A stretch of 64,000 bases of DNA from Desmodus rotundus (taxonomy: Eukaryota > Chordata > Mammalia > Chiroptera > Phyllostomidae). The position numbers and the translations under genes were made by a program. This document shows, piece after piece, positions 10,760 to 22,479 of this stretch. The DNA is taken from the NCBI RefSeq assembly GCF_022682495.2, contig NC_071398.1, positions 10,422,934-10,486,933 on the forward strand. Reading direction: 5' to 3'. The notes beneath the pieces are model-generated. The model was not told the DNA's origin, ran no database searches, and was given only the letters and a program-made list of their open reading frames with translations. The stretch's first letter is position 1; each line of letters begins with the position of its first letter.

Positions 10760-11500
10760 CAGTTTAATTTTTTATATCTTTTTGTAATGTGTTTAAATAT
10801 GCATAGTTTGGTTATTATAATTTTATTTTTACCCGTCCTTGTTATATGTGGTGCCATAACTTAAACACTCTAAGCTATTAAAAAATATTTATGAATATTT
10901 TTAATGGCCACATAGTATCCTATCATGTAGCGTACTTAAAATTTCCCATGTTGCTAAAAATGCATTTATATTTAATCGCATTTTAAAAATAACAGGTAAA
11001 CATTTTTGGGTCGAGGGATTATAATATTACAGTTTTTCACTGGCCATGCACTTATTGAGCTAGAGTTATAGGGAGAGAATGTGCACATTTTAATGTTCTT
11101 AATTCACATTGACAAATTTTGTAATGCACAGTCTTGGTGATAGTCTAGAAAATTATTTCTTTTGCCATAGACTTGCTAAAATTTTTGTATTATTTTTTAA
11201 GCGATGGTCTGATGGCAGGAAAATGGGTATCATGTTATTTAACTTTTATTTATTTTCATGCAAGTTTTTAAACATGTTTCTGAATTGTATATGTCAACTA
11301 CCATATCAAATGGCATTCAGTAGATTGTTTATGCAAGTGCATTGACACAAACTTTAAGAACATTAACATATCTAGAATTATAGTTTTATGAATTTATTAA
11401 CAGCTTTAGCGGTTACAGTGTTGTTGTAATTGGTTTTTGTATAAATGTTTTACTACTTCTAAAGATTTGAAAAAGTCTCTGTACACAAATTATCTATTTT
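10760..11500 (-). repeat. AT-rich stretch, possible ancient LINE relic
   Basis: The segment AATGGCCACATAGTATCCTA near 10905 and the order AAAATTTTTGTATT then AAATGGGTATCATGTTATTT near 11178-11250 resemble the reversed 3' part of an ancient LINE-type repeat. The match is weak and I cannot name the family. Confidence 0.35.
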
Positions 11501-11734
11501 AAAGGCAAAATTGCCATATTTACTTTTCCTGGAGTTAAAATTGTTTTTTAAATCCACGCATCATTTAGAAGTGTTACATTGTTGTTTTTGTGGGGAACTA
11601 TGTAAAATAATATGCATTTGTATGCAATTGCACATAACACGTGAGTATTATATAAACTGGGGCAGTTTCTCTCCCTTCCCCAACCTGCTCTCCTGTGGTA
11701 CCCATCAGATTGTCCTGTACAGCTGTAGGTCTGT

Positions 11735-12695
11735 TTCTGGGTTTTTTTTTTTATTCATGTTTTATTGATTCCACATATAAAGGAAATAATGTGGTATTTG
11801 TCTTTCTCTGACTTATTTCACCGAGCATAATACCCACTAGGTCCATCGAAGTTGTCATAAATGGTTAGATTTCATTCTTTTTCATCGCCAAGTAATATTC
11901 CATTATGTATATGTCTCACATACTCTTTATCTGCACATCTGTCGGTGGGCGCACCTGGGTTGCTTCAGTACCTTGGCTGTTGTAAGTAATGCGGCAGTGA
12001 ACATAGAGGTGCATCTACCTTTTCAAATTACTGTTTTGTTTCCTTCCGATGAATACACCAAAGTGGAATCGCTGGATTGTATAGCAGCTCAAATTGTAAT
12101 ATTTTGAGGATTCTCCATACTGTTTTCCATAGTGGCCACACCAATGTCTAATCCCACAACAGCATATGCTGGTTCCCTTTTCTCCATGTTCTTGCCAGAA
12201 CTTGTTATTGGTTGAATTTTTTTGATGATAGCCATTCTGACAGTTGTGAGGTGGTTTTAATTTGCATTTCTCTGACAGTCAGTGACACTGAGCATCATTT
12301 CATATGTCCATCAGCTGTCTCCATGCCCACTTTTTGATGTTACATTGTATGAGTTCCTCATATAATTTGTATACTAACCCCTTATTGGATGCATTATTTG
12401 CAAATATCTGCTCCCATTCAGTAGGTTGTTTTTTTCATATTGCTTATGGTTCCCTCACTGTGCAAAACAAATTTTAGTTAGATGTACTTCTATTTATTTT
12501 TTCTTTTGTTTTCCTTGCCCAAGGAGACCTAGGTAAAAGATATAATGTCAAAGAGCTTACTGCCTAAGTTTTCTTCTAGGACTTTTATGGTTTCAGGTCC
12601 AACATGTAAGTCTTCAATCCATTTTGAGTTCAGTTTTATATATGGTATAATAAAGTGGAATTACAATATTTTACCCAGAAATCATTTTATACATT
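11735..12695 (-). mobile_element. L1M-type LINE-1 fragment, ORF2 C-terminal part, minus strand
   Basis: Read in reverse this encodes the same C-terminal ORF2 region as the first L1. Forward landmarks include GACTTATTTCACCGAGCATA near 11810, CATCGCCAAGTAATATTCC, GTGGCCACACCAATGTC near 12134, TTTGCATTTCTCTGACAGTC and TTTTGAGTTCAGTTTTATA near 12622. Many stops and indels break every frame. The element is much older than the L1 at the window start. Confidence 0.85.
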
Positions 12696-12699
12696 TGTA

Positions 12700-13114
12700 T
12701 GAGATAGTTTAATGCTGTATTTGGATTGTGGGCACCAAATTCTGTTTTAAGGATGGGGGGGATCAGAAGAGCGAAAGAAGCAGGCTGATGAAGGACAGTG
12801 CACAGGCGTGGGAGCGGGAGGAGCTGAAGCCTTTTCCTGTTCTGACCCTAAAGCAGTCACTTCCTCGGGACCTGGGTTTCTTCATAGCTAATGCAAATGA
12901 GTCATAATGGTGACTAACGCATTGCTTTCTGCTAAAATACTTTATGGTTCTATAAAGTCCTCTTTGGGACTTTATGGTTCTATGACAGTCCTCGGCAAAT
13001 TACATGCAGCAGAAAAAGGCTCAAGGAGACATTGAACAGATGCTATAACTCATAAGTGATCACCATACTATGTCGATGTCCAAGTGATGGTTTTCTTGGG
13101 AAACGTCTGAGAGC
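12700..13114. other. Mostly unique DNA
   Basis: Apart from the small tandem duplication listed separately, no element or exon is recognised. A G-run lies near 12756-12761. Confidence 0.4.
12939..12990. repeat. 30-bp tandem duplication with hairpin
   Basis: ACTTTATGGTTCTAT occurs at 12939-12953 and again at 12969-12983, a 30-bp period. TAAAGTCC (12953-12960) pairs with GGACTTTA (12967-12974) across a 6-nt loop. Confidence 0.85.
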
Positions 13115-13545
13115 TCTGCTATGAGTTTGCTAGGGCTGCGACAACAAAGTACCACCAACTGGGTGGCTGAAAACAGCAGTAATTCATGCCCTCACCGTTC
13201 TGGAGGTGACATGTCTGATGTCAAGGTGTTCTCAGGATTATGTGCCCTCTGAGACGCTGCATGAAATCCTTTCTTGCCTCTTTCCAAGTTCTAGGGGTGG
13301 CCCATGGGTCTTCGTCATTCCTTATAGCTACAACACTTGGTGTTCTCCCTGTGCATCTGTTTTCATATGGTCCTTTCCTCATATGAGAACACTAAGCCCT
13401 ATTGGATTGGGGCTTACCTTAATCACCTCATTTCAGCTGGCGTGCAGCTCCAAAGACCCTATTTCCAAATTAAGGCTACAATCACTGGTTCCAGTCGTTA
13501 GGACTTGAATATATTTTGGGTGGTACAACTCAGCTCGTAACAACC
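13115..13545 (-). repeat. MLT1-type LTR (ERVL-MaLR), minus strand
   Basis: The stretch reads TATGAGTTTGCTAGGGCTGC, then ACAAAGTACCACCAACTGGG, then TTCTGGAGGTGACA. It ends with CCCTATTTCCAAATTAAGGC and AGGACTTGAATATATTTTGG. This is the reverse of the MLT1 LTR. MaLR LTRs are ancient mammalian endogenous retroviral remnants and no internal coding part is visible beside it. Confidence 0.8.
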
Positions 13546-13930
13546 TCATCTATATTTTAGTGAATTAAAGATGCTGCCTTGTCTCGTTTCCAGAGGGAAG
13601 ACCAGAGGCTGAGCCTAAGAGATTATGCACAGTGGCTCCTGCTTGTCCTTGCAAACCACTCAAGGAGCAAGGGGCCATTCTTGGCCTGTGGACCATGCAC
13701 AGAGAACCTCATAACTGAGAGAGGGATGAGAATGATCATGGAGCTGGGAAGAGAAAACATGTCCAAAGGGAAATTGAGAGCTTAGGGACTGACTTCAAAT
13801 TCCATTCCTGTCATTGTAATGAAGGACAATTAACTCCTTTATGAAAACAAATGGGAATTAATTGGTTAATTTCTTAGAGCTTATAAAAGGTAGAGAAGGA
13901 TTTAAATTTATGCAGCTTTACAAGACCTTC
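13546..13930. other. Unique DNA, nothing recognised
   Basis: A short plus-strand open frame at 13579-13785 has no recognisable domain. I treat the interval as non-coding. Confidence 0.35.
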
Positions 13931-13943
13931 ATCCATATTCTTA

Positions 13944-14111
13944 TTGCCCTGGTTGGGCAGCTTATTTGGTTAGAGTGTCCTCCTGATACGCCAAGGTTGT
14001 GCGTTCAATCCCTGGTCAGGGCCCATACAAAAATCAACAGTGAGTGAATAAATAGCTGGAACAACAAATCTCTCTTTCTCTCTCCCCTTTAAATAAATAA
14101 ATATAAATAAA
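13944..14111 (+). mobile_element. Ves-type SINE with target duplication
   Basis: It begins TTGCCCTGGTTGGGCAGC and has a B-box-like GCGTTCAATCCC. It continues GGTCAGGGCCCATAC, a CT tract and an AAATAAATAAATA tail. Near-identical flanks TCCATATTCTTA (13932-13943) and TTCATATTCTTA (14112-14123) are target site duplications. It resembles the copy at 4290 more than the longer copies at 30.6 and 35.3 kb, so two Ves subfamilies are present. Confidence 0.9.
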
Positions 14112-14179
14112 TTCATATTCTTAATTGAAGCATTCTACCTGAATTATTTAATATCTCTGAGCCTTGGGTGACTTATCTA

Positions 14180-14440
14180 TAAAATGGAATAGTAACCTCC
14201 TGCTTCAGAAGATCATTGGGAAAAAATGGGATGCCTGACACAGGATAAACACCCATGAGTATATTTTTTTTCTGGGGGATTCTTATGCCATTTTCCAAAT
14301 GTGACTTCTTTAATCCTTTCCCATCGGACTGGTGGCTTCTTGAAAGTAAGGGCATAAATGACCACACCTCTGACGTACAACTCAGTGCCTGAAATATAGT
14401 CAGCACTAAGTTAGAACTAATCGAGTGACTGAAAAAGAAT
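14180..14440 (+). repeat. Probable L2 3' end
   Basis: Landmarks are GGACTGGTGGCTTCTTGAAA, AAGGGCATAAATGACC and CTCAGTGCCTGAAATATAGT, ending GCACTAAGTTAGAAC. These correspond to the L2 3' end pattern of a 'gives total, common, is a small fraction' order ending in a short repeat. Confidence 0.45.
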
Positions 14441-15369
14441 GAACAATTCGACGAACTGTCCACAGAGTTGCCAAGCAACCAGAAACAGAATTACGACCAT
14501 AGTGAGGGAGACTCCCAAGTGCTTGTTCTATTGTCTGTCCCAGGATTGGGCTGAGTGTGAAGGCAAAGGCAAGAAAGTAAATGACTTCAAAAGTTACGTG
14601 GATACAGAAAATAGAAACCCCGTCTCTAAGCCACAGAGAGGCAGGGCTGGGCTTTGGGAAGACTCATAAATTGAATGTCTATTTGTGGAAGAGGGCAGAG
14701 GTGTAATGGTAGCGGCTTCCTTCCATTGTGAAGCTTAATTAGATGCAATGCCAGGAATCCCCACCCCGTTTGACCCTCTGGAGTATTTATGATGCCACCG
14801 GCTCCTCTTCCATTAGTGTCTGTGCCCACGAACTCAGTCTGCAGAGGCTCCACAAGGTCATTAGGGAGGAAGAGATGGAGAGGTTTTCAGTGTTCACTCT
14901 CCATCCCCCAAACTCATATTTTGTGCAAAATGTGGGGAATCGACAGTTATTAAACTGCAGAAGAGGCTGCTGGGGGTCAGCTGCCCACTGGGCCTGGCAG
15001 AAGGGCTTCAGGGTTGGGGGGAATCGATACACCTGAGAACAACTGAGAGTTCAATGCTCTTCTGTGACCCAGTCTAATGATTCCAGCTGACTTTGCTCAA
15101 AAGATCATTGTTCCCTTTCACCTGCCTTATCTACTTTTTTTTTTTTAAGTCACTATCTGACACTCGCCTTCTAGGATGTTCTTATCAGAGAGAATTCCGT
15201 TGCCAGAATGGGGTCAGAAGGAATCACTGGTATCCCAGGAGCTGTGCGTGTGTGCTTGCCCGTGCGACTGTGTGCCCAAGGAGCAGGTGGAAGCAGAAAA
15301 AGCCATTCTGTGATCAAGGGGTGACTGTCCCTGGGAGCCTGAAGGGGAGCTAATACGTGTTGAATTGCA
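14441..15369. other. Unique DNA, nothing recognised
   Basis: Overlapping short open frames lie on both strands between 14439 and 15353, the longest being 97 codons. None shows a recognisable motif. A conserved exon cannot be excluded by eye, but no coding signal stands out. Confidence 0.35.
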
Positions 15370-15560
15370 TTCCAATTATTATATCAGTGAATCTTCACTC
15401 CAACTCCACAAAGGAAATTTTATGATCTCTGCCTTGGAAATCAGTAGTAAGAGACTCAGAAATGTTAAGAGTCACGCTCTCAGCCACAAAATGTGAATCT
15501 GACAGAGCCTGGTTCTGACTCAGGTCTCATGATTCTGTGTGAGGCCACCCTGTCCAGGAG
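15370..15560 (-). repeat. MIR relic
   Basis: In reverse order of MIR I see CACTCCAACTCCACAAAGGA, AGACTCAGAAATGTTAAGAG, TCAGCCACAAAATGTGAATC and GGTTCTGACTCAGGTCTCAT. These fit the MIR core and tRNA-related part. Confidence 0.6.
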
Positions 15561-15679
15561 GAAGTAGAAAATAAATAGGTGCTACATTGATTATTTAGTC
15601 ACTCTTACGTGCATGTGACTGTGGTGTGGGGGTAATCTGGGTATGAGCATAAGGTCGTGAGACCATTTAGTGACTATTT

Positions 15680-15760
15680 TATTTATCTGATACCTTCTGT
15701 GTCTAGCACAGTATCTGGCACTTGGTGGGCACCTTACAAAATCTCCTTGAATGGTTCATG
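15680..15760 (+). repeat. Short MIR/L2 tail
   Basis: GTGTCTAGCACAGTATCTGG followed by CACTTGGTGGGCACC is the common 3' terminal pattern shared by MIR and L2. Confidence 0.5.
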
Positions 15761-16104
15761 AAAGCTCCAAACCAGCCCATAGGATCTATGTTCCAAAGAG
15801 ACGCTGGTGGCAAGACTAACTCACAAGGTCAGTAAGAATTTGTCTTTTGAAAGAAGAAATCGATATGAATCAGGAGTTCGTAGGAAGAGATCCTTTCTGG
15901 ATGCATCTACAGGAAATGCTTCACAGAATGGGTGGAAAGCAGACTGGCTTTGAAAGGTCAGCATTCAAAGAGTAGAGAACAAGTTTTGATGGCCAAGGCC
16001 TTCCAGGTGATTGACAGAGAGGAACCCACTTCTTGAGTGACTGGAATCACAGGCGTGAGACAATGGCTAGTTCTATGCCAGGAGATCTACTGGCCCTGGA
16101 CTTG
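15761..16104. other. Unique DNA, nothing recognised
   Basis: No repeat or coding feature could be supported here. Confidence 0.35.
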
Positions 16105-16525
16105 CATTCTTTATCTGTTGTTACAAAGTACTACGGAGTAGGTGGTCTGAAATAATTGAGGTTTTTTCTCTGCTAGTTCTGGAGGCTAGAAGTGTGAAAG
16201 GAAGATGCTGGCAAGACCATGCTCTCTGTGAAGGCTCCAGGTGGGGAGAATGTTCCCTCACCTCTTTCCAGCTTCTGACAACTCTCAGCAGTCCTTGCAG
16301 ATGAGTCATTTCCAGGCTTCCATCCTTGTATGGCCTTCTCCCCTCTGCCCATGGCCAAATCTCCCCTACCTTATAAGACAAGAGTCATTTGATTAAGCCC
16401 TGCCCTAATTCAGTATGACTTTATTTTACCTTGATTATATCTACAAAGACCTCATATACAAATAAGGTCACCATTTCCAGGTGAACACAGATTTGGGGGA
16501 GGGAGAGCATGATTCAACCCCGTGC
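16105..16525 (-). repeat. MLT1-type LTR (ERVL-MaLR), minus strand
   Basis: The order is GTTACAAAGTACTACGGAGT, TTCTGGAGGCTAGAAGTG, AAGGCTCCAGGTGGGGAGAA, ACAAAGACCTCATATAC and AAATAAGGTCACCATTTCC. It is the reversed MLT1 LTR, clearer than the copy at 13.1 kb. It is an ancient LTR with no retained retroviral genes. Confidence 0.85.
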
Positions 16526-17214
16526 ATCCTCCTTGGCTATTGGGGCAATAACAATGCAAGAATGTGAGTGCGGTCCATGGGATCTGCCTTTCACATGACC
16601 AGTGTGTACTGGAATGACCGTGTCTTGGCTAAGTGGGATTTAAGGTCCATCAAAACCATGTGATGTTTCAGCTTAACCCCCACTGCTACCTGACAGTCAC
16701 CTCCGTGACATCTTTCTGGTCTTCTGTCCCAGCCTCTCCTCCTCACTGGTCACTTTAATGCATGTGAGATCCTTCCTGCCCCAAAGTCACTAAACTTGAA
16801 CAGGAGCTCTGAACAGTATCCTCTTACTAGTGTAAATAAGGATTTGAAGCAAACCAACTAAGGTTTGGTTTTGTTTTATTGTTTTGCATTTTTATTAAAT
16901 TCACATTGATTGGGAAAAACAGATTGAGACCTTAACAACCATATACCAGACATAACCGAGTTAAGTCTTAATAAATATTTTTTTTTAAAAATAGACTTTT
17001 GATTAATGACAAAGATCTGTTTTAATAAATCCCCGTGAAATAAACTGTTGAGTGTAGGTGGACATTTTAATTGTGCCAGGCTTCCTCATTGCATTCACCC
17101 CAATTTGCCTACCCCAAACTTTACCTTTGGGAGAAGGAGAAAACAATTCAGGGCGTGCCCATTCATCTATTTGAAGAGAATGGGTGAGTAAAAGCAATGC
17201 CGTGTCTGGATCTG
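16526..17214. other. Unique DNA, nothing recognised
   Basis: A T-rich and A-rich patch lies at 16860-17000. No element or exon is recognised. Confidence 0.35.
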
Positions 17215-17715
17215 CCTGAAGATTTACTAAATGCCTCTGATGGCCTTTGTCAGTCCCCTAGTCCCTCCGATGGTCATGGCCTTCCCTGACCACCCTAGAT
17301 AAAGTATTTGATCCATTCAACCCATGTGTGTTTTCCTTACCTACTTTACATGATTCAAAATCACATCAGTTAATTGCACACTTACTCGTTTGCTACCAGG
17401 CCTCACTGCCAAGGATAAACTCTGTGACAGCGGCAAGCATAGCTGACGTGACTAACGTGTCCATCCTTGTGCTCCCAGCCTCAGGAACAGGGCCCCGAGG
17501 GGATCTGCCCCCCTTCCTTTCATCTGCTTTACCTCCTACCTTCCTTTGTGTGGCACCCAAGGCTCCCATCAATGATCAGCTTAGAGGTCTTCCTGCTTTA
17601 CTGAAATATGAGTGCCTTGATGTTTGGGGTCATGTCACATGCCCTCTGTCATCCCAGCCACCAACACTAACCTTCTACTCAGACTCAGGCAAACATCAAT
17701 AAATGCTGTCGAATA
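17215..17715 (+). repeat. L2 LINE relic
   Basis: It starts with GGCCTTCCCTGACCACCCTA, a phrase typical of L2, and ends with CATCAATAAATGCTGTCGAA, which resembles the L2 3' terminus. The interior is diverged. The 124-codon open frame inside it is probably chance. Confidence 0.55.
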
Positions 17716-18199
17716 AAATAACATGTTGGATGTGAAAAATTGGAGTCCGGTGTGTACTCACAGAGCTCCTCTAGGCTCTGCCATTCAACCAGGAGGGGGT
17801 TCCTCTGCACCCCTTCAGCTCCTTGTACTCCCTGAGTTCACCTTGGGAATATGCAGCTGCATTTCCTAAAAGATGGATCTATATCCTTTTGTTTGATATT
17901 GATAAACTGTTGACACCTTGTTTCATTGGACATCTAAAATAAATGTGCCCAGCACACCATAAATTACTACCTTGGAATCATTTGTACAATGTCAACACTC
18001 GGCAATAGGTTGCGGCAACATCCACGAGAGAGAGAAAAAGAAACAGTCGAAAGAAGCTGAAGCTACTGTGCCTGCAAATCTCTTCCAGGAGAGACTGGGC
18101 AGACAAGGAGAGGTTTATTTTCACCTCGGTTCATGAAACTAAAGTGCCTTTGCTTTTAGGGAGCAACTATGGATTGTTATTTTAAGAGTAGAAGTGCCA
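17716..18199. other. Unique DNA, nothing recognised
   Basis: No repeat, exon or RNA gene is recognised. Confidence 0.35.
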
Positions 18200-18450
18200 G
18201 AAGGATATGCAGGTGACAATGTGAGCGTATATTTTAGGCGCTGTGCTCAGCAATGGCTTTACAGTATGCTCTTATGTGTTACATGGAAGTCTGGTAATGA
18301 AACATTACCAGCTCTCTTTTATGTTGCGGGAAGTAAGACTCCGACAGGGTATACAGCCTGTCTAATGTCACACAGAGAATAATGGATGAAATCAGGTTTT
18401 GAACTTAGACCTTCTAGCTCTAAATACATATCTTTTTCTTCAAACTCTTT
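18200..18450 (-). repeat. MIR relic
   Basis: The reverse MIR order is visible: GCGCTGTGCTCAGCAATGG, then CTGTCTAATGTCACACAGAG, then AATCAGGTTTTGAACTTAGA and CTTCTAGCTCT. Confidence 0.65.
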
Positions 18451-18659
18451 TGATGAATGTGACAACATAGACTGACCTTGCAAGCCGATCCTGGACCAGG
18501 TGTCAACCTACCCTAGAAAGACATGATAGATATTCACATAGGTAAGGGGAGATCGGCTCAGGGAGGCCGAAGGTCCAGGCCAAGCATTTCACATATACTA
18601 GGTAGATTGACAAATTATACAAAACGAAAACAAACAAACACACGAAACGCAGTCTGCAG

Positions 18660-18800
18660 AATTTATACACGGGGCAGAAGTAAGCTCTGTTGTGTCCCCA
18701 TAAAGCAAGTGGGGCCCTAAGAGGTTGAGTGAACTGCCCAAAGTTAAACAACTAATACATCGGGGGCCTGAGGTTCCAGTTTGGAATAGACATTTTAGGG
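18660..18800 (-). repeat. MIR relic
   Basis: Landmarks are CCTAAGAGGTTGAGTGAACT, GCCCAAAGTTAAACAACTAA and TGAGGTTCCAGTTTGG, the reverse of the MIR core. Confidence 0.65.
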
Positions 18801-19404
18801 TGATCTCCCACGTACTAGTCATCCGTTCCAAGAGCAACAACCCAAATGCTGAAATCCCAGTCTCGCCTCCATTGCTTGGGTAGATAACTAGGATTGTCAG
18901 CTGGTTACATTTTTTCCCTGACATTTCTATCCCTTATTTTCTTATCACCACCATCTCTTGACTGACAACCCCCAAAAGATTGTGGAAATGTCTCCCCCTG
19001 AATTTGCTAGCTCAATTTACTGCCTGCCTGATATATGTGTCTGCTCAAAGTGTGCTACAAATGTTTGCTTAGAGATAATGACCCGGTCTGAAAATGACTG
19101 TGATAAAAATGTCATGTAATTTTCCAGGGTGACTTTGAAGTAAGGTTTGCCATGTAAATGTGGGGGATTGAGAGATCCAGCTATTATTTTCTTCCTCAAT
19201 GAACACTCCACTGGTGACTTCCTCAGCACCAATGCACTGGGCATTCTCCCTGATGCTGACTTCTCCCCTCCTGTGGGTCTGGCTGTGTTGGGGCGATAAC
19301 CAAGGCCAACTCACAGCAGGAATTCCCAGGATCATGTGTTTTTTTGCTTTTTGTTTTTTTCACAACTCACTGCTTCGAATAGTTGAAAGGACCCAGGGCT
19401 TGAG
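18801..19404. other. Unique DNA, nothing recognised
   Basis: Overlapping short open frames at 19017-19335 (minus) and 19199-19483 (plus) lack any motif. Nothing else is recognised. Confidence 0.35.
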
Positions 19405-19545
19405 GTCAAGCAGAACTGTGGTGCAGTATCAGCTCTGTGTGGATTTACATGAGCTATTTGAGTCCCTATTTGCTCTCCTGTAAAATCAGATTTTTTTTAT
19501 TGCAAAGATCAAATGAAACAAAATTTGTAAAATTCCTGACATATA
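19405..19545 (+). repeat. MIR relic
   Basis: The order GGTCAAGCAGAACTGTGG, AGCTCTGTGTGGATTTACAT, TTGCTCTCCTGTAAAATCAG, CAAATGAAACAAAATTTG follows MIR from the tRNA-like part to the 3' end. Confidence 0.5.
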
Positions 19546-19546
19546 A

Positions 19547-19732
19547 AATAGTGCTTCTCAATCAGTAGTTTGAACCAGCATTATATTTGTTAAAAATACA
19601 GATGCTTAGGCCTTGCCCAGTGACATTCTGATTTAATAGTCTTGATTGGAGCCCAGGAATCTACATTTGTAACAAGCATTCTAGGTCATTCTAATGCAGA
19701 CTATGTAGGGCCATGCTTTGAGAAACTCTGGT
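19547..19732 (+). mobile_element. MER5-like hAT-Charlie element
   Basis: A non-autonomous DNA transposon of about 185 bp. It starts TAGTGCTTCTCAATCAGTAG, contains GATGCTTAGGCCTTGCCCAG and GGAGCCCAGGAATCTACA, and ends CATGCTTTGAGAAACTCTGG. The terminal inverted repeats CTTCTCAA/TTGAGAA are still visible. This is the MER5A/B pattern, old and inactive. Confidence 0.8.
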
Positions 19733-19744
19733 GCCGAAAGATAT

Positions 19745-19830
19745 AATAATTATAACAATAACAACAGAACTATCACTCGCTGCGTGCTATGTGCAAGGCA
19801 CTATATGCTAATACGCTCTGCACTCGGCAT
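19745..19830 (-). repeat. Short MIR fragment
   Basis: GCTGCGTGCTATGTGCAAGG followed by CACTATATGCTAATAC is the reversed MIR 3' segment. Confidence 0.5.
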
Positions 19831-19850
19831 GAAACATAGAAAACAGGACA

Positions 19851-21237
19851 GGGGACTCGGTAGATGCTAGTGTCTTCCACTCCCCTCACCCTCTTTTATT
19901 GTCTTTACTCGGTGTTTTCCAAACCTTGCAGAGCCCTCAGAGAGTGAGCGGGTATAAAGGAGGTTCAGCTGTAGAAAGCAGAGTCAGCTGGTCTGAAGCC
20001 AACTTGACATTGAGGATGGATCTCTCAGGCTGGACTTTGAGGAGGAACTTCCTTCTCAAGCCTTTAGAAGTTGCCCCGTTCACAGGAACTATTGAGATTC
20101 TCCCTCCCCAAGAACCTGCCATGGGCTTGCCCAACCTCTGCTGGAATGGCCAAGGTTATACAGTACCCACCGTTCTAGAAATAAGGCATTTTCTCCATGT
20201 CTTACTTGTGGCATGAACGACACAAAAGAGCTTCAATCTGCCCCTACTTTGGGTCATGTCATATGCATGCTTCTGATTTTCCTTGACTTTTCTGTGGCTT
20301 TGCAGCATTTCAGACACGGTCTATTTTCTTCTTTATAACTCAAGTCTCTCCTTTTGAAGATGAGAAATGTGAGAATCAGGGCCTTCCTAATGGACTTAGA
20401 CCTCATAATATTTGTGAAATTACTATGCAAACTTTAAGGAATCGGAAAATTCTATTAATATTAATATGCTATTATGAAAATTACTATAATTTACCCTATC
20501 CTTTCATGGCACAAAATAGGCAATAGACTGAGTCAAGAGTATTTACAGGCCACATGCTGTGTTTGAACAATTCACCTTTCTTTCTTTGATATCTAACATT
20601 CAATAAGAAATATATATGGTTGACTGAAGACAGTAACAGTGTTCTCTCTGAAGGTCAAAACTTCTGACTGGTGACTCAGTCTAATTAAGTTAAGCTTAAA
20701 GTGATAATGTGGGGATGGTCAGCAGCCAGAACATTTATTCTGATTTTTTTTTTTTCCTGAAGCAGTGTCCTTTGAAACAGTCAATTTACATGCTGCAGAG
20801 GAGTTTCCAGATAACTCGAGATTGAAGTGAATGGTTTTTCTTCACCTGACAGAGCAGAAAGAGAGGCTGCGTACCTGACTTCCCTTTTAAAGTCTGTGAT
20901 CCATGCAGCACTTCTGATGGAAAGATGTGAACCTGTCCTATCCTTCATGGGCATAGAGATGGAGATGCTGAGGAAATTAGCCGGAGTCTGGCCAGTAAGA
21001 ACTGGAGGATAGAAAAAGCCTGCAACTAGCTATCTTCCAGTGCAACTAGCTATCCCTGGAATATTATGATTTTCAGTTTCCTTATTTAAACTCCTACAAA
21101 AATCAATAAGGGATAGTAAAGTCCAAAGTGAAGGCCGAGGCAAGAAAAGACAACTACAAGCTGAAATTATTCTGATATTATTTATTTTTGAATCAAGGCC
21201 ATAGACGTATTTATCACCTTTCAAAGTTTCCTCATAT
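19851..21237. other. Unique DNA with a 20-bp tandem duplication
   Basis: TGCAACTAGCTATC occurs at 21021-21034 and 21041-21054, a 20-bp tandem unit. A TTAATATTAATA patch lies near 20454-20465 and a T-run near 20744. No coding exon is supported. Confidence 0.4.
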
Positions 21238-21480
21238 CCCCTTTATTATTATTATTATTATTATTGTTATAAGAACACTTAATATAAGGTCTACCATCTC
21301 ATGAAGTTTTAAATATACAACATAGTATTGCTAGCTACAGGACTACACTGTGTAGCAGACCAGGACTTACTAATCTTCCATTACTGAAACCATGTACCCT
21401 ATTATCCCTTCCCAACCTTGACCCCTGGCAATCACCATTCTACTCTCTGCTTCTGTGAGTTTGACTGTCTTAGAGGTGCC
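21238..21480 (-). mobile_element. L1M-type 3' UTR fragment, minus strand
   Basis: It begins with an ATT trinucleotide run (about 21244-21267) and continues TTATAAGAACACTTAATATA, AAGGTCTACCATCTCATG, ACATAGTATTGCTAGCTACA and CACCATTCTACTCTCTGCTT. This is the reversed 3' UTR of an L1MA/L1MB-type element, cut off at about 21480. Confidence 0.75.
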
Positions 21481-22479
21481 TTAGTGAAATTTAACTTTGG
21501 GAGCTTTAATAGGAACCTGGCAGATGTGATCAAGAACTTCTCTTTATATGAATAGCTATTTGTCACCCACATTCCTTTCTTGGGCAAGAAGTGAAATAAA
21601 CCAAATATCTAAATGTTTTCTCCCTTAGAGATTACATTCTTTCTTTAGCATTTTTCCAATTTTCTTTCAAAATCCTATAGTTGGCCTAGGATTGTTTACA
21701 CAGGAAAACCACATCTTAGTGTAATTAACTTTGTGTTTGCACTGGTCTCTTGTGCATTTTGTAGTGTGTTTGCTGGGCTCTGATCCCCCCAGTCCTTTGA
21801 GTGCTGGAGAGAGACCCTGGTGGTCCTCAGATCCAGAAGAAACCAAAGTCGTTAAAGCATGTGGTCCTCATCTTTCTCTACCATAGATCTCATTTTCTGG
21901 GACATCCTGGCTCTGCATTTCAATCAGAAGCACACACGCATCCATTAATCAGCATCACAGGAGAGTGAGCACAGAGCTCAGACCATCGCTCGCTCTCTCG
22001 TTAGCACATGTTACACTATACCCCTTGGATTTATATTTATCATTATTCTTTTGGTAAAGGAATGTGGCCTAATTTCTCCATTAATATTGATGTGTTCAAG
22101 TTCTTGAAGCCGACTACTGTTGACAGTTAAAGTATTTAACCAATGCTTGGAAAAATCTCAAGGATGTTAACATGAGGGTCTACGAGAATGATTACACAAT
22201 GCATGGTGTGAGGCATCTTGTTCATTTACCAACTGTGAGGACAGAGACGCATCATGAATGGCTATTGCTACACTTTGAGGAAACTGATTCAAGAAATATC
22301 ATTTGAGTTTGTAAAATGGGCGAAGACCCACAAACATTCCAATAGTACTTTTTCCCTCCTCAAGATAAGGGGCAGAGAATGGGTCTGTTTCTGTCCTGTA
22401 CAACATCAGCTCCAACCCAGCTGTTCTGAATGTACTCAATCACTAAGCCCCTCTGATTTCATTCAGTAAATGTATCTTG
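21481..22479. other. Unique DNA, nothing recognised
   Basis: No repeat or exon could be assigned. A stretch near 22050-22200 is AT-rich with intact-looking motifs but offers no specific signal. Confidence 0.35.

Noticed and set aside
13115..16525. Two MLT1-type LTRs in the same orientation about 2.5 kb apart, which might frame a MaLR provirus
   Set aside because: The sequence between them contains a Ves SINE, L2 and MIR relics and unique DNA but nothing like a MaLR internal region. The LTRs are also diverged from each other, so two independent solo LTRs are more likely.
17328..17702. 124-codon open frame as a possible exon
   Set aside because: It lies within an L2 relic and shows no conserved protein motif.
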